64,000 nt of DNA from Nocardioides sp. ChNu-153 (GTDB taxonomy: Bacteria > Actinomycetota > Actinomycetes > Propionibacteriales > Nocardioidaceae), in assembly GCF_030466625.1 (NCBI RefSeq), contig NZ_JADEVT010000003.1, positions 186,001 to 250,000 on the forward strand, in the 5' to 3' direction. Below are positions 8,789-17,379 of this stretch, one piece after another (positions within the stretch are counted from its first letter, which is position 1; each line of letters starts with the position of its first letter). The notes under the pieces are model-generated. The model ran no database searches, was not told where the DNA came from, and saw only the letters and a list, made by a program, of their open reading frames with translations. Position numbers and translations under genes: made by a program.

Positions 8789-9223
8789 ATGGCGACGCAC
8801 ATGAACACCTACCTGGTGTTCGGCGGCAACACCCGCGAGGCGATGGAGTTCTACCGATCGGTCCTCGGCGGCCGGCTCGACGTCATGACGTTCGGCGACA
8901 TGGGCGAGACGGGACCGGTGCCGCCGCCCGAGGGCGTCATGCACTCGTTCCTCGTCACCGACCACGGCTTCCGCCTCATGGCCTCCGACGGCCCGCCGGC
9001 CGAGGAGATCGTGCACGGGAACGACTTCGCCGTCGCCCTCAACGGTGACGCGGAGGACGAGGCGGTCCTGCGGGGCTGGTACGACGCGTTCGCGGCGGCG
9101 GGGACGGTCGACGTACCGCTCGAGAAGCAGGTGTGGGGCGACTGGTTCGGGCAGGTCACCGACCCGTTCGGCATCGCCTGGATGTTCAACATCGCCTCCG
9201 GCGAGGAGCCCGGCGACGCCTGA
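8789..9223 (+). CDS. VOC-family (PhnB/glyoxalase-like) protein
   Basis: A 144-residue PhnB-type vicinal-oxygen-chelate protein: NTYLVFGGNTREAMEFYRSVLGG at the start, MHSFLVTDHGF in the middle, and VPLEKQVWGDWFGQVTDPFGIAWMFN at the end. Such proteins bind or modify small molecules and no specific substrate can be deduced. GAAGGA lies 7 nt before the ATG. The region between 8674 and 8788 shows only GC-rich spacer. Confidence 0.88.
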   Translation: MATHMNTYLVFGGNTREAMEFYRSVLGGRLDVMTFGDMGETGPVPPPEGVMHSFLVTDHGFRLMASDGPPAEEIVHGNDFAVALNGDAEDEAVLRGWYDAFAAAGTVDVPLEKQVWGDWFGQVTDPFGIAWMFNIASGEEPGDA

Positions 9224-9242
9224 CGGCGCCTGCTCCGCCCGG

Positions 9243-10499
9243 TCACACCCGCAGCTCGCCGACGGCGGGCGCGTCGGTGCCGAAGTAGTCGGCCATCGTG
9301 CGGTCCAGCACGGCGGTCGACCACCGGTCCAGGCGCGCCCGGCCGCCGGGAAGCCGCCGGTCGACGCGGTAGCGCCACGTGTTGAGCCCCAGCAGGTAGA
9401 GGTGCGCCCACGGCGGGCGCGCGGGCAGCCCGAGGTCGCGCATCGAGGCGCGGCCGAGGAACGTCGTGAGCATGCTGAGCGTGCGCTCCTGCTTCCAGCG
9501 GCCGTGCTCCATGTCCCCGAGCATCGCCACGATGTCCTGCGAGAGCCGGCCGCCCGCCGGCGTGACGTCGCCCTGGGCGAGCAGCACGTGGTAGTTCAGC
9601 CGGTGCCGCTCGCGCTCGTCGTCGACGAGCCACTGCTCGTCCACGCCCATGAGCCACCCGACGTACCTCCACAGGTGCATGACCGCCCGGGACTCGCGCC
9701 GGCTGACCGGTACGCCGAGGGCCCGCGCCCCGAGCAGCACGACGCCGTCGAAGAGGCCGAGCGTGCCGGCCTGGTCGGCCTGGTTGATCGGCAGCCCCCA
9801 GCGCTCGACGTCCCACGAGTCGACGAACGAGGCGTTGACCAGCGCGTGCATGGCACGCACGTGGACGGTGGCGCGCCAGCCCTCGCCCCACCGGCCGTCC
9901 GCGTCCTGCCGCAGCGCTCGCGGCGCGCTCAGGCTCGCCGTCCACGTCTGCGTCTCGGCGAGGCGGCGGCGGGTGCTGTCGCCGGTCAGGCCACCCGTCG
10001 CGACGAGCAGGTCGGGCGGCCCGCCGAAGCGGTAGCCGCCGATGAGCGACAGCTGCAGCAGCACGTCGGCCGCGTTCTGGCCGAGGCGCAGGTAGGTGGC
10101 CGCGCCCTCCTCGACGAGGTCGAGGTCGACCCACCCGGGGGTGGCCGACACGTGGGCGAAGAACTCCCGCAGCGCCGGGGGCGCGTCGGGCACCGCGTCG
10201 ACCCCGTCGGCCAGCGCGGTGCGGAAGGCGCGCATCGTGACGCGCTCGGGGTCGCCGGCGGGGCGGCGCATCGCCGCGGCCAGCCGGGCGCCCACCTCGT
10301 CCTGCTGCCGCAGCGCGACCCCGATCCGGGCCATCAGCTGCTCGTCGAGCTCGCGCACACCGGCGGCGAGCCGCAGCGTGCGGCCCAGTCGCCGCGCGCG
10401 CTCGGGGGCGGAGCGGAACCGCGTGGGTGGCGGCGCCGGCACCTCCGCGGGGTCGGCGAGGGACGGCGTACCGGGGGACCGATCGACCTGGGCGCTCAT
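9243..10499 (-). CDS. DUF2236/MpaB-family oxygenase-like protein
   Basis: A 418-residue member of the DUF2236 family, which includes MpaB and the rubber oxygenase Lcp. Family landmarks are LPINQADQAGTLGLFDGVVL, RRESRAVMHLWRYVGWLMGVDEQWL and a C-terminal LYLLGLNTWRYRVDRRLPG. Family members may bind haem b and act on lipidic or isoprenoid substrates, but the substrate here is unknown. It is divergent from a TetR gene with a 44-nt shared promoter, so it is probably that regulator's target. A second family member lies at 34246-35148. Confidence 0.8.
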   Translation of the reverse strand: MSAQVDRSPGTPSLADPAEVPAPPPTRFRSAPERARRLGRTLRLAAGVRELDEQLMARIGVALRQQDEVGARLAAAMRRPAGDPERVTMRAFRTALADGVDAVPDAPPALREFFAHVSATPGWVDLDLVEEGAATYLRLGQNAADVLLQLSLIGGYRFGGPPDLLVATGGLTGDSTRRRLAETQTWTASLSAPRALRQDADGRWGEGWRATVHVRAMHALVNASFVDSWDVERWGLPINQADQAGTLGLFDGVVLLGARALGVPVSRRESRAVMHLWRYVGWLMGVDEQWLVDDERERHRLNYHVLLAQGDVTPAGGRLSQDIVAMLGDMEHGRWKQERTLSMLTTFLGRASMRDLGLPARPPWAHLYLLGLNTWRYRVDRRLPGGRARLDRWSTAVLDRTMADYFGTDAPAVGELRV

Positions 10500-10543
10500 G
10501 CGTCCAGCCTGACGCGAGCACTCGCTCGCATACAATTCGCGTC
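10500..10543. promoter_or_regulatory. TetR/DUF2236 divergent promoter with operator-like repeats
   Basis: The TetR-direction promoter is CTGACG (10509-10514), 16 nt, then TACAAT (10531-10536), which ends 7 nt before the ATG, so the mRNA is probably leaderless. The spacer contains GCGAG-N4/5-CTCGC, a likely operator. An outer inverted repeat GCGTC (10500-10504)/GACGC (10511-10515) recurs upstream of the TetR gene at 30806. Confidence 0.6.
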
Positions 10544-11197
10544 ATGAGCCCGGCCCGCCGCCCCGAACGCGCGGCGCCCACCCCCGCTGGCCTGCGACGA
10601 CAGCCCCGCCAGCAGCGCTCGCGCGCGATGGTGGAGCGGATCGTCGACGCGGCTCGCGAGGTGCTCACCACCGAGGGGTACGACGCGTTCACCACCAACC
10701 GGGTGGCGGCGCGGGCCGGAGTCAGCCCGGGGTCGCTCTACCAGTACTTCCCCGACAAGGCGGCGCTCGTCGACGTCGTCGCCGAGCGGTGGGTGGACCG
10801 GGTGAGCGAGGACGTGGCCCGGGCGCTGCTCGACCGCCTCGGCGAGCAGGGGCCCGCGATGGTGCGCTCGACCGCCGACGCGCTGCTCACCGCGCTGGAG
10901 CGCGACACGAGCCTGCTGCACGTCGTGTGGGAGGACCTCCCGGGCGCGCGCCACCGGGCGAACCGCGACGCCCTCGAGCGGCGCGTGCGGGACGTCCTGA
11001 CGGCGTACCTCGCCGTGCGGCTCCCGCCCGAGCAGGCGGGCCGCGCAGTGCGGCTGGCGTGGATGGTGGTGCTGACGACCGAGTACCTCACCGTGCGGTT
11101 CGTTCTCGACCCCGACCCGCCGCTGACCCGCGACGAGCTGCTCGACGAGGTCGTGGCGATGAGCCTGGGCTACCTCGGCGGGCTCGCGCTCGACTGA
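10544..11197 (+). CDS. TetR-family transcriptional regulator
   Basis: A 217-residue regulator. The helix-turn-helix is AAREVLTTEGYDAFTTNRVAARAGVSPGSLYQYFPDKAALV; the C-terminal ligand domain is TetR-like. The ATG at 10544 lies 7 nt after TACAAT with no ribosome-binding site. It is predicted to repress itself and the divergent DUF2236 gene through the palindrome between them. Inducer unknown. Confidence 0.9.
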   Translation: MSPARRPERAAPTPAGLRRQPRQQRSRAMVERIVDAAREVLTTEGYDAFTTNRVAARAGVSPGSLYQYFPDKAALVDVVAERWVDRVSEDVARALLDRLGEQGPAMVRSTADALLTALERDTSLLHVVWEDLPGARHRANRDALERRVRDVLTAYLAVRLPPEQAGRAVRLAWMVVLTTEYLTVRFVLDPDPPLTRDELLDEVVAMSLGYLGGLALD

Positions 11198-11200
11198 CGC

Positions 11201-11722
11201 TCAGCGGCCCGCGGGACCGCCGGGGTCCACGGGGGCGGTGCGCCGCGCGGGGTCCGCGGGGTCGCCCGGCGCGTCGACCGCGGCGCGCGCCCGCTGGGAG
11301 CCGGGCCCCCGGAAGCGCCGGATGCTGTAGACGATGAGTCCGGCGGCGATCGCGGCCGACGCGACGAGGGTGATGCCCGTGCCGAGCCCGCCGATCAGCC
11401 ACCAGCTGTCGCGCACCGGCCACCACGAGGGGGCCGGCGGGCCCACGATCCACAGCACGCCCAGCCCGAGGAGCCACACCGCGCCGAGGCACGAGAGCAC
11501 GATGCGGGGGACGGTCTCGACACCCTCGGCCGCGGCGCGCATCGCGGCGCGCTCGACCGGGGCCAGCCGCCGCTCGGCCCACTCGTACTGCTGCGAGAGC
11601 ACCGCGAGACCGCCGAACAGCATGAGGAGCCCGGGTCCGGGCAGCACGAGGGCCGCGATGCCGGCCACCACCAGGGTCCAGCCGGCCACCTCGACCACGA
11701 TCCGCTTCGTCGCGCCACGCAC
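11201..11722 (-). CDS. TIGR02611/PGPGW family membrane protein
   Basis: A 173-residue integral membrane protein with the PGPGW motif region GWTLVVAGIAALVLPGPGLLM, followed by two further helices (LSCLGAVWLLGLGVLWIVG and a second hydrophobic pair) and a Pro/Ala/Arg-rich tail. The family is widespread in actinobacteria and uncharacterised. GTG 11722 is preferred over GTG 11728 because GGGAGG (11731-11736) is then 8 nt rather than 2 nt away. Convergent with tetR, 3 nt between the stops. Confidence 0.8.
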   Translation of the reverse strand: MRGATKRIVVEVAGWTLVVAGIAALVLPGPGLLMLFGGLAVLSQQYEWAERRLAPVERAAMRAAAEGVETVPRIVLSCLGAVWLLGLGVLWIVGPPAPSWWPVRDSWWLIGGLGTGITLVASAAIAAGLIVYSIRRFRGPGSQRARAAVDAPGDPADPARRTAPVDPGGPAGR

Positions 11723-11800
11723 GGTCACAGCCTCCCAGACAGGTGGTCGTCGTGGGGCGACTCGTCGAACCCCGTCCTCGTCACCGGTCCTGCCCCCACC

Positions 11801-12565
11801 TCAGCCGAGGCCGAGGGCCCGCGACGCGTCGCCGACCAGCAGGAGCCCGACGACCGCGAACACCCACCACGACGCGCCGGACGTCACCCGCTCCAGCCAA
11901 CCCGAGAACCGGGCCAGCGGCCCCTCGACCCGGGACCCCAGCGCGAGGCGCCCGGCGAGCAGCAGCAGGGCCGGCGCCACCATCACCAGCGCGTAGGCCA
12001 CCACCACCCCGACCGACGCCGCCAGCGGCAGGTCGGCGGCCGTGATGATCCCGACCGCGCCGAGGAACGGCAGCATGCTCGCCACCTCGACGAGCGCCGC
12101 GGCCAGGCCGACGCCCACGACGACCCGGTACGACGCACCCGGCCCCACGAGCCGGGACCGCCACGACGCGGTACGGCGAGGCGTCGCCGCCGGCTCGCCC
12201 GCGACGGCCCCACCGACGGCCCCACCGACGGCCCCGCGCGGCGCGCGCCACCGGCGTACCCGGGCGAGCACGAGGTCGCCCACGAGACCGGCGGTGAGCA
12301 GCACCCCGCCCACGACGAGCTCGACCCACCGCAGCCAGGTGAGGTCGCCGACCTCGGCGAGCAGTCGGACCGCGGCGTCCGCGCCGAGCACGAGCCCGAT
12401 CCCCACGAGCGCGTAGAAGCCGCCGACCGTGCCGAGGAACACCAGGTAGCGCCGCACGTCGACGCGCGGGGCGGTGAGCAGCACGAGGGGCAGCACGAGG
12501 GTGCCGATGCTGGTGCTGTCGACGAGGGCGAGGCCGGCGAGCAGGCCGAGGGTCACGAGGTCCAC
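11801..12565 (-). CDS. GAP/Sap-family polytopic membrane protein
   Basis: A 254-residue protein with six or so hydrophobic helices. The N-terminal LGLLAGLALVDSTSIGTLVLPLVLL is typical of the actinobacterial GAP (Sap, sulfolipid-addressing-like) family, distantly related to LysE-type exporters; a small-molecule or lipid transport role is inferred. The cytoplasmic loop carries GAVGGAVGGAVAG, encoded by a 12-bp tandem repeat at about 12204-12240. GTG start, no clear ribosome-binding site. Confidence 0.72.
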   Translation of the reverse strand: MDLVTLGLLAGLALVDSTSIGTLVLPLVLLTAPRVDVRRYLVFLGTVGGFYALVGIGLVLGADAAVRLLAEVGDLTWLRWVELVVGGVLLTAGLVGDLVLARVRRWRAPRGAVGGAVGGAVAGEPAATPRRTASWRSRLVGPGASYRVVVGVGLAAALVEVASMLPFLGAVGIITAADLPLAASVGVVVAYALVMVAPALLLLAGRLALGSRVEGPLARFSGWLERVTSGASWWVFAVVGLLLVGDASRALGLG

Positions 12566-12625
12566 GACGGTGACGCTAGGGGGCCCGGGGGGCGCCCCGC
12601 GTCGGCCGAAGGTCGCTCCCCGGCC

Positions 12626-13300
12626 CTACCCGGGTCGTCTCGCCACCGGCCGTACGGACCCCCGGCGTGGCCGGCCTCCCGCTGGCCGGGGACGCTCGAG
12701 CGCGCGCCACTCCTCCACGAGCACGGCGTGCACCTGGGTGTCGGTCCACTCCCCCCGCATCCACCAGTCGCGGCGCAGGTGCGCCTCGAGCCGCATCCCG
12801 AGCCGGGCGCAGACGCGGGCGGACGCAGCGTTGCGGGCGTCGAGACGCGCCTCGACGCGGTGCATCCCGTAGTGGTCGAACGCGAGGTCGGCCAGCGCCG
12901 CCGCCGCCTCGGTGGCGTAGCCGCGACCGCCGTGCCGCGGGTCGAGCACCCAGCCCACCTCGCCCACGCCGCCCCAGGCGTCGACGACCTTGAGCACGAC
13001 GTCGCCGACCACCACGCCGTCGCGCTCGACCACCAGCGGCAGCGTCTCCCCCGGCGCCCGGGGGTGGAGGGAGGTCGCGCGGCGGGCGACCATCGCGTCC
13101 CGCTCCGCCTCCCCGAGGGCGTGCAGGAGCATGAAGCGGGTGACCTCGGCGTCGCCGTAGTACGCCAGCGCCGCGGCGTCGCCGTCACGGTGGGCGCGCA
13201 GCACCAGCCGCTCGGTGCGCAGCGGCAGCGGCGGCGGGCCCGGGTCGGGCCGGTACGGCGGAGCCGCACCCCCCGGCGTACCGGACCCGGTGGTGCTCAC
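12626..13300 (-). CDS. GNAT N-acetyltransferase (RimJ/RimL type)
   Basis: A 224-residue acetyltransferase of the RimJ/RimL branch: TERLVLRAHRDGDAAALAYYGD opens the fold, GEVGWVLDPRHGGRGYATEAAAAL is the acetyl-CoA pyrophosphate loop, and MHRVEARLDARNAASARVCARLGMRLEAHLR follows. Substrate unknown. The GTG start at 13300 shares GTGA with the stop of the upstream acetyltransferase gene, so the two are coupled. The Pro/Gly-rich first ~25 residues include one dispersed CCGCCGTAC motif (13253-13261). Confidence 0.85.
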   Translation of the reverse strand: MSTTGSGTPGGAAPPYRPDPGPPPLPLRTERLVLRAHRDGDAAALAYYGDAEVTRFMLLHALGEAERDAMVARRATSLHPRAPGETLPLVVERDGVVVGDVVLKVVDAWGGVGEVGWVLDPRHGGRGYATEAAAALADLAFDHYGMHRVEARLDARNAASARVCARLGMRLEAHLRRDWWMRGEWTDTQVHAVLVEEWRALERPRPAGGRPRRGSVRPVARRPG

Positions 13301-13884
13301 GCCGGGTCGTCCACCCGGCGCACGACCCGGGCCGGGTTGCCCACCGCCACGACGCCGGCAGGCAGGTCGCGGGTCACGACGGACCCGGCCCCCACGACGG
13401 TGTCGTCGCCGATCGTCACGCCGGGGCACACCACGACGCCGCCGCCGAGCCACACGTTGGACCCGATCGTGACGGGGCGGCCGCCCTCCCACTTGTCGCG
13501 CCGCGGCCCGGGGTCGACCGGGTGGGTCGGGGTCAGCAGCTGCACGTTCGGGCCGATCTGGGTGTCGTCGCCGATGGTGATGGCGGCGACGTCGAGCGCG
13601 ACGAGGCCGTAGTTGGCGAACACCCGGCTGCCGACGGTGATCTGCGTGCCGTAGTCGACGTAGAAGGGCGGACGGATGGCCACGTCGTCGCCGACCGAGC
13701 CCAGCAGCTCGACGAGCAGCGCGCGGCGGCGCTCGAGGTCGTCGACGCCCGTCGCGTTGTAGGCCTCCTGCAGCCGCTGCGCGCGGACCACGCCGGCCAC
13801 CAGCTCCGGGTCGTCGGCGAGGTAGGGGTCACCGGCGAGCATGCGCTCGCGCATCGTGCGGCCGTCGGGCTCGTAGGCGCTCAT
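13297..13884 (-). CDS. Sugar (maltose-type) O-acetyltransferase
   Basis: A 195-residue left-handed beta-helix acetyltransferase. MRERMLAGDPYLADDPEL is the Mac domain of maltose/galactoside acetyltransferases, followed by hexapeptide repeats (IGDDTQIGPNVQLLTPTHPVDP, TIGSNVWLGGGVVVCPGVTIGDDTVVGAGSVV) with the catalytic His in TPTHPV. It transfers acetyl from acetyl-CoA to a sugar hydroxyl. A CAGGCT box lies 7 nt before the ATG. The downstream GNAT gene overlaps it. Confidence 0.9.
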   Translation of the reverse strand: MSAYEPDGRTMRERMLAGDPYLADDPELVAGVVRAQRLQEAYNATGVDDLERRRALLVELLGSVGDDVAIRPPFYVDYGTQITVGSRVFANYGLVALDVAAITIGDDTQIGPNVQLLTPTHPVDPGPRRDKWEGGRPVTIGSNVWLGGGVVVCPGVTIGDDTVVGAGSVVTRDLPAGVVAVGNPARVVRRVDDPA

Positions 13885-13938
13885 GCGCCCCAGCCTGCCA
13901 CCCGCCGGGGACCCCCCGCCGCCGTCAGCGGCTGCCCG

Positions 13939-14745
13939 TCAGCGGCTCGTCGTGCGGCGGTACTGCCGCACGGAGAGCGGCACGAACACGACGAGGATGA
14001 TGACCACCCAGATGAGCGTGTAGAGCGCCGGGTGCTGCATCGACCAGGCGTCCGGCACCGGCAGCGAGCGGTCCACGTTGCCGAACAGCTCGCGCGTCGC
14101 CTGCGTCAGCGTCGACACCGGGTTCCACTCCACCAGCGTGCGGAGCACACCGCTGAAGCTGTCGAGCGGCACGAACGCGTTGGAGACGAACGTGAGCGGC
14201 ATGATGACGATGAACGAGGCGTTGTTGATGACCTCGACGCTGGGCACCAGCAGGCCCACGTAGGCCATCACCCAGCTGATCGCGTAGGCGAAGAGCAGCA
14301 GCAGGCCGAACCCGAGCGCCGCGTCGACGACGCCCTCGCGGATGCGCCACCCGATGAGCAGGCCCGTGATCGCCATGATGACGAGCGACAGCACGTTGTA
14401 GACCACGTCGGAGGTCGTGCGGCCCACCAGCACCGCCGACGGGGACATCGGCAGCGACCGGAACCGGTCGATGATGCCCTTCTGCATGTCCTCCGCCAGC
14501 CCGGCGCCCGTGAAGGTCGCGCCGAACACGACCGTCTGGGCGAAGATGCCGCCGATGAGGAACTCGCGGTAGCCGATCCCGCCCTCGGAACCGATCGCGC
14601 CCTCGAAGACGAAGGCGAAGAGCAGCACGAACATGATCGGGCTGACGAGGACGAAGACGAGCACCTCGGGCACCCGCTTGATCTTGATGAGGTTGCGCTT
14701 CGTGACCACCCAGCCGTCGCTGGCGGTGCGGGCCAGGGTGCTCAT
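13939..14745 (-). CDS. ABC-2 type exporter permease (DrrB-like)
   Basis: A 268-residue ABC-2 permease with six transmembrane helices (VLVFVLVSPIMFVLLFAFVFEG, FLIGGIFAQTVVFGATFTGAGLAEDMQKGIIDRF, and others). The cytoplasmic EDMQKGIIDRFRSLPMS is the hallmark of the DrrB/daunorubicin-resistance family. It is the channel partner of the ATPase encoded immediately upstream, whose stop overlaps this ATG. Likely exports a hydrophobic compound or lipid. Confidence 0.9.
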   Translation of the reverse strand: MSTLARTASDGWVVTKRNLIKIKRVPEVLVFVLVSPIMFVLLFAFVFEGAIGSEGGIGYREFLIGGIFAQTVVFGATFTGAGLAEDMQKGIIDRFRSLPMSPSAVLVGRTTSDVVYNVLSLVIMAITGLLIGWRIREGVVDAALGFGLLLLFAYAISWVMAYVGLLVPSVEVINNASFIVIMPLTFVSNAFVPLDSFSGVLRTLVEWNPVSTLTQATRELFGNVDRSLPVPDAWSMQHPALYTLIWVVIILVVFVPLSVRQYRRTTSR

Positions 14746-15731
14746 CGGGACTCCTGCGAGGTCGTGGCGGGCTGGTCGTCACCGGAGCCGGGCTCGGCGG
14801 CCCGGCCGGTGAGGGTGAGGAAGACGTCGTCGAGCGTGGGCCGGCGCAGGCCGACGTCGAGCAGCGCGACGCCCTCCCGCTCCAGGGCCTCCAGGGCCCG
14901 CCGCAGTGCCGGTACGCCGGACGTCACCGGTGCCGTGAGGGTGCGGCCGCCCGCGTCGACCTGCACCTCGGCGACCGCCTCGGCCGCGAGCACGCGCCGG
15001 GCCGTGTCGAGGTCGGCGCCGTCGCGCAGCACCGCCTCGATCCGCTCGCCGCCGGTCTGCGCCTTGAGGTCGTCGGCCGTGCCGCGGGCGATCGCGCGCC
15101 CGTGGTCGATGACGACGATGTCGTCGGCGAGGCGGTCGGCCTCCTCCAGGTACTGCGTCGTCAGCAGCAGGGTCGAGCCGCCCGACACCAGCTCGCGGAT
15201 GACGGTCCACATCTCCTGGCGGCTGCGCGGGTCGAGCCCCGTCGTCGGCTCGTCGAGGATGAGGACCGGGGGCGCGGCGACCAGCGCGCCGGCCAGGTCG
15301 AGGCGGCGCCGCATGCCGCCCGAGTAGGTCTTCGAGGGGCGGTCGCCGGCGTCGGCGAGCGAGAAGCGCTCCAGCAGCTCGCGCGCCCGCTCCCGCGACC
15401 GGGCGCGGCCCAGGCCGTAGAGCCGGCCGACCATCTCGAGGTTCTCGAACCCCGTCAGGTGCTCGTCGACGGCCGCGTACTGACCCGACAGGCCGATGCG
15501 GCGGCGCACCCCGTCGGGGTCGGTGGCCACGTCGACGCCGGCCACCTCGGCCGAGCCGCCGTCGGGCTTCAGCAGGGTCGCCAGGATGCGCACGGCGGTG
15601 GTCTTGCCCGCGCCGTTCGGGCCCAGCAGCCCCAGCACGGTGCCCTCGGGCACCGCGAGGTCGAGGCCCTTGAGGGCCTCCACCTCGCCGTAGCGCTTCA
15701 CCAGTCCGTGAGCGCGGATCATGTCGGTCAT
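14742..15731 (-). CDS. ABC transporter ATP-binding protein (DrrA-like)
   Basis: A 329-residue ATPase with Walker A GPNGAGKTTAVR, a Q-loop region, signature YSGGMRRRLDLA, Walker B VLILDEPTTGLDP and an H-loop TTQYLEEADRLAD. The C-terminal ~100 residues form the DrrA-type tail (LRRPTLDDVFLTLTGR). It powers the DrrB-like permease in the same operon (ATGA overlap). GAGGAGAGGA precedes the ATG. A 10-bp tandem array lies upstream at 15811-15880, suggesting promoter-level control. Confidence 0.93.
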   Translation of the reverse strand: MTDMIRAHGLVKRYGEVEALKGLDLAVPEGTVLGLLGPNGAGKTTAVRILATLLKPDGGSAEVAGVDVATDPDGVRRRIGLSGQYAAVDEHLTGFENLEMVGRLYGLGRARSRERARELLERFSLADAGDRPSKTYSGGMRRRLDLAGALVAAPPVLILDEPTTGLDPRSRQEMWTVIRELVSGGSTLLLTTQYLEEADRLADDIVVIDHGRAIARGTADDLKAQTGGERIEAVLRDGADLDTARRVLAAEAVAEVQVDAGGRTLTAPVTSGVPALRRALEALEREGVALLDVGLRRPTLDDVFLTLTGRAAEPGSGDDQPATTSQESR

Positions 15732-15810
15732 CGCGGTCCTCTCCTCGTCGGGGCCACCGTGGCAGACCCCGCCGACATCCAGGACTCATCGGCGTCGGCG
15801 TCGCGGATCG

Positions 15811-15880
15811 GACCAGACCAGACCAGCCCGGACCAGCCCGGACCAGCCCGGACCAGCCCGGACCAGCCCGGACCGGCCCG
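15811..15880. repeat. 10-bp tandem array upstream of the ABC exporter operon
   Basis: Seven head-to-tail units: five exact GACCAGCCCG (15821-15870) flanked by GACCAGACCA and GACCGGCCCG. The array lies in the 168-nt spacer between the NmrA-like gene and drrA, 80-150 nt upstream of the drrA start. It may be a multi-site operator or slippage product; copy number could vary between strains. Confidence 0.85.
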
Positions 15881-15899
15881 ACCCGCGACGTACCGGGGC

Positions 15900-16748
15900 T
15901 CAGGCCCAGGTGGCGACCGTCTGGCGCAGCGTGCGCGGCGCCCGGCCCAGGAGGCGCGCCAGGTCGTCGCCGGTGGGGGCGAGCACGCCGTCGGCGATGT
16001 TGGTGTCGGCGGCGACGAGGAACCCGGCGGTGCCCTCGTCGAGGCCGGCGCCGAGCAGGACCTGGCGGTACTCCTCGGCCGGGAGCGCGTCGTAGGCGAC
16101 CTCGGTGCCGAGCACCTCGCCGAAGGCGGCGGCCAGCTCGGCGTGGCTCCACGCCTCTTGGCCGACGAGCTCGAGCACGGCCCCCTCGTGGCCCTCGGTG
16201 GTCAGCACGACGGCCGCCGCCTCGGCCAGCTCCGCCCGCTCGACGCTGGCGACCCGGCCGTCCCCGGCCGCCGCGGCGATGCGACCCGTGGCGCGGGCCT
16301 GGGCGAACGCGGGCTGGTAGTTCTCCGTGTACCAGCCGTTGCGCAGCAGGGTGGAGGGCACGCCGGAGGCGCGCAGCAGCTCCTCGGTCGCCTTGTGCTC
16401 GGGGGCCACGACCAGCGGGGAGGTGTCGGCGGCGGGCGCGCTCGTGTAGGCGATCCGGGCGACGCCGGCGGCCCTCGCCGCCTCGATGACGTTGCGGTGC
16501 TGCTCCGTGCGGCGGCCCACCTCGCTCGAGGAGACGAGCAGCAGCACGTCGCCGGCGCCCAGCACGGAGCCGTCGACGTCGCTGTAGTCGAGGCGCGCCG
16601 TGCGCACCCCTCGCGCGGCCAGGTCGGCCACCTTCGCCGTGTCGCGGGCGGTCGCGAGCACCTCGTCCGCCGCCACGCCCCGCTGCAGCAGGGCCTCCAC
16701 CACGAGCCGCCCGAGCTGTCCGCTCGCCGCCGTCACCACGATCGCCAT
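15900..16748 (-). CDS. NmrA-like NAD(P)-dependent (quinone) oxidoreductase
   Basis: A 282-residue atypical SDR of the NmrA/QOR2 type. The N-terminal VTAASGQLGRLVVEALLQRG is the dinucleotide loop; IAYTSAP and LRNGWYTENY are typical of quinone oxidoreductase-like members. Start 16748 is chosen because GAGGAG then lies 9 nt upstream; the in-frame ATG 6 nt earlier is only 3 nt from it. Divergent from an HxlR regulator, a common redox-sensing pair. Confidence 0.85.
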   Translation of the reverse strand: MAIVVTAASGQLGRLVVEALLQRGVAADEVLATARDTAKVADLAARGVRTARLDYSDVDGSVLGAGDVLLLVSSSEVGRRTEQHRNVIEAARAAGVARIAYTSAPAADTSPLVVAPEHKATEELLRASGVPSTLLRNGWYTENYQPAFAQARATGRIAAAAGDGRVASVERAELAEAAAVVLTTEGHEGAVLELVGQEAWSHAELAAAFGEVLGTEVAYDALPAEEYRQVLLGAGLDEGTAGFLVAADTNIADGVLAPTGDDLARLLGRAPRTLRQTVATWA

Positions 16749-16833
16749 GTTCATCCACTCCTCGTCGTACGCCGCGCAGGTCGCGGCCGTCGGGGAGCTC
16801 AACCGGCAGCACCGACGTACCCTTCCCGGCGCG

Positions 16834-16859
16834 GGGTACTGACTTCGAAGTGGGGTACC
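16834..16859. promoter_or_regulatory. Candidate HxlR operator
   Basis: A perfect 10-bp palindrome ACTTCGAAGT (16842-16851) is flanked on both sides by GTAC (16836-16839 and 16855-16858) in the divergent NmrA/HxlR spacer. The position and symmetry fit an HxlR-type operator controlling both genes. TAAGGT (16870-16875) is the likely -10 box for hxlR. Confidence 0.55.
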
Positions 16860-16881
16860 CACCCGCAGGTAAGGTGAGCCG

Positions 16882-17241
16882 GTGCCCACCTCGTCGCCGG
16901 CCCCCGCCCCGCCCCTCAGCACCCTCGACACGGCCTGCCCGCAGATGCGGCTGCTGGTCGAGCACGTCACGAGCAAGTGGGGCCTGCTGGTGCTCCTCGG
17001 GCTCGCGGGCCGCACGCTGCGCTGGAGCGAGCTGAAGCGCGAGATCGCCGGCGTCAGCGAGAAGATGCTCATCCAGACGCTGCAGACCCTGGAGGCCGAC
17101 GGGCTCGTGCACCGCGAGGCGCGCCCGGTCGTCCCGCCGCACGTGGAGTACTCGCTGACGCCCGCCGGCGAGGAGGCCGCCGCGCTGCTCGAGCCCCTCG
17201 CCCGGTGGGCGCAGGGGCGGGTCGGCGGCGCGACGAGCTGA
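16882..17241 (+). CDS. HxlR-family transcriptional regulator
   Basis: A 119-residue winged-helix regulator. ACPQMRLLVEHVTSKWGLLVLLGL, LRWSELKREIAGVSEKMLIQTLQTLEADGLVHR and VEYSLTPAGEEAAALLEPLARWA are standard HxlR. The Cys near the N-terminus is the position used for redox sensing in QorR/YodB-type members. The GTG start is 6 nt after TAAGGT, so leaderless. Predicted regulator of the divergent NmrA-like gene. Confidence 0.9.
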   Translation: MPTSSPAPAPPLSTLDTACPQMRLLVEHVTSKWGLLVLLGLAGRTLRWSELKREIAGVSEKMLIQTLQTLEADGLVHREARPVVPPHVEYSLTPAGEEAAALLEPLARWAQGRVGGATS

Positions 17242-17379
17242 GGAGGCCCGCCGCCCGCGCGGCCGGCGGATGGGTACCGGGCCGCGACCGCCATCGGTCG
17301 CCGTGGTCGTCGTGGTGCCGAGCCGAGGCTCCGCAGCCCCGGCTCGCCGCAGTCCCCGCCCACCCCCCAGGACGGACCC

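Noticed and set aside
15811..15880. CRISPR-like array
   Set aside because: Units are 10 bp, head-to-tail, without spacers and no cas genes are near.
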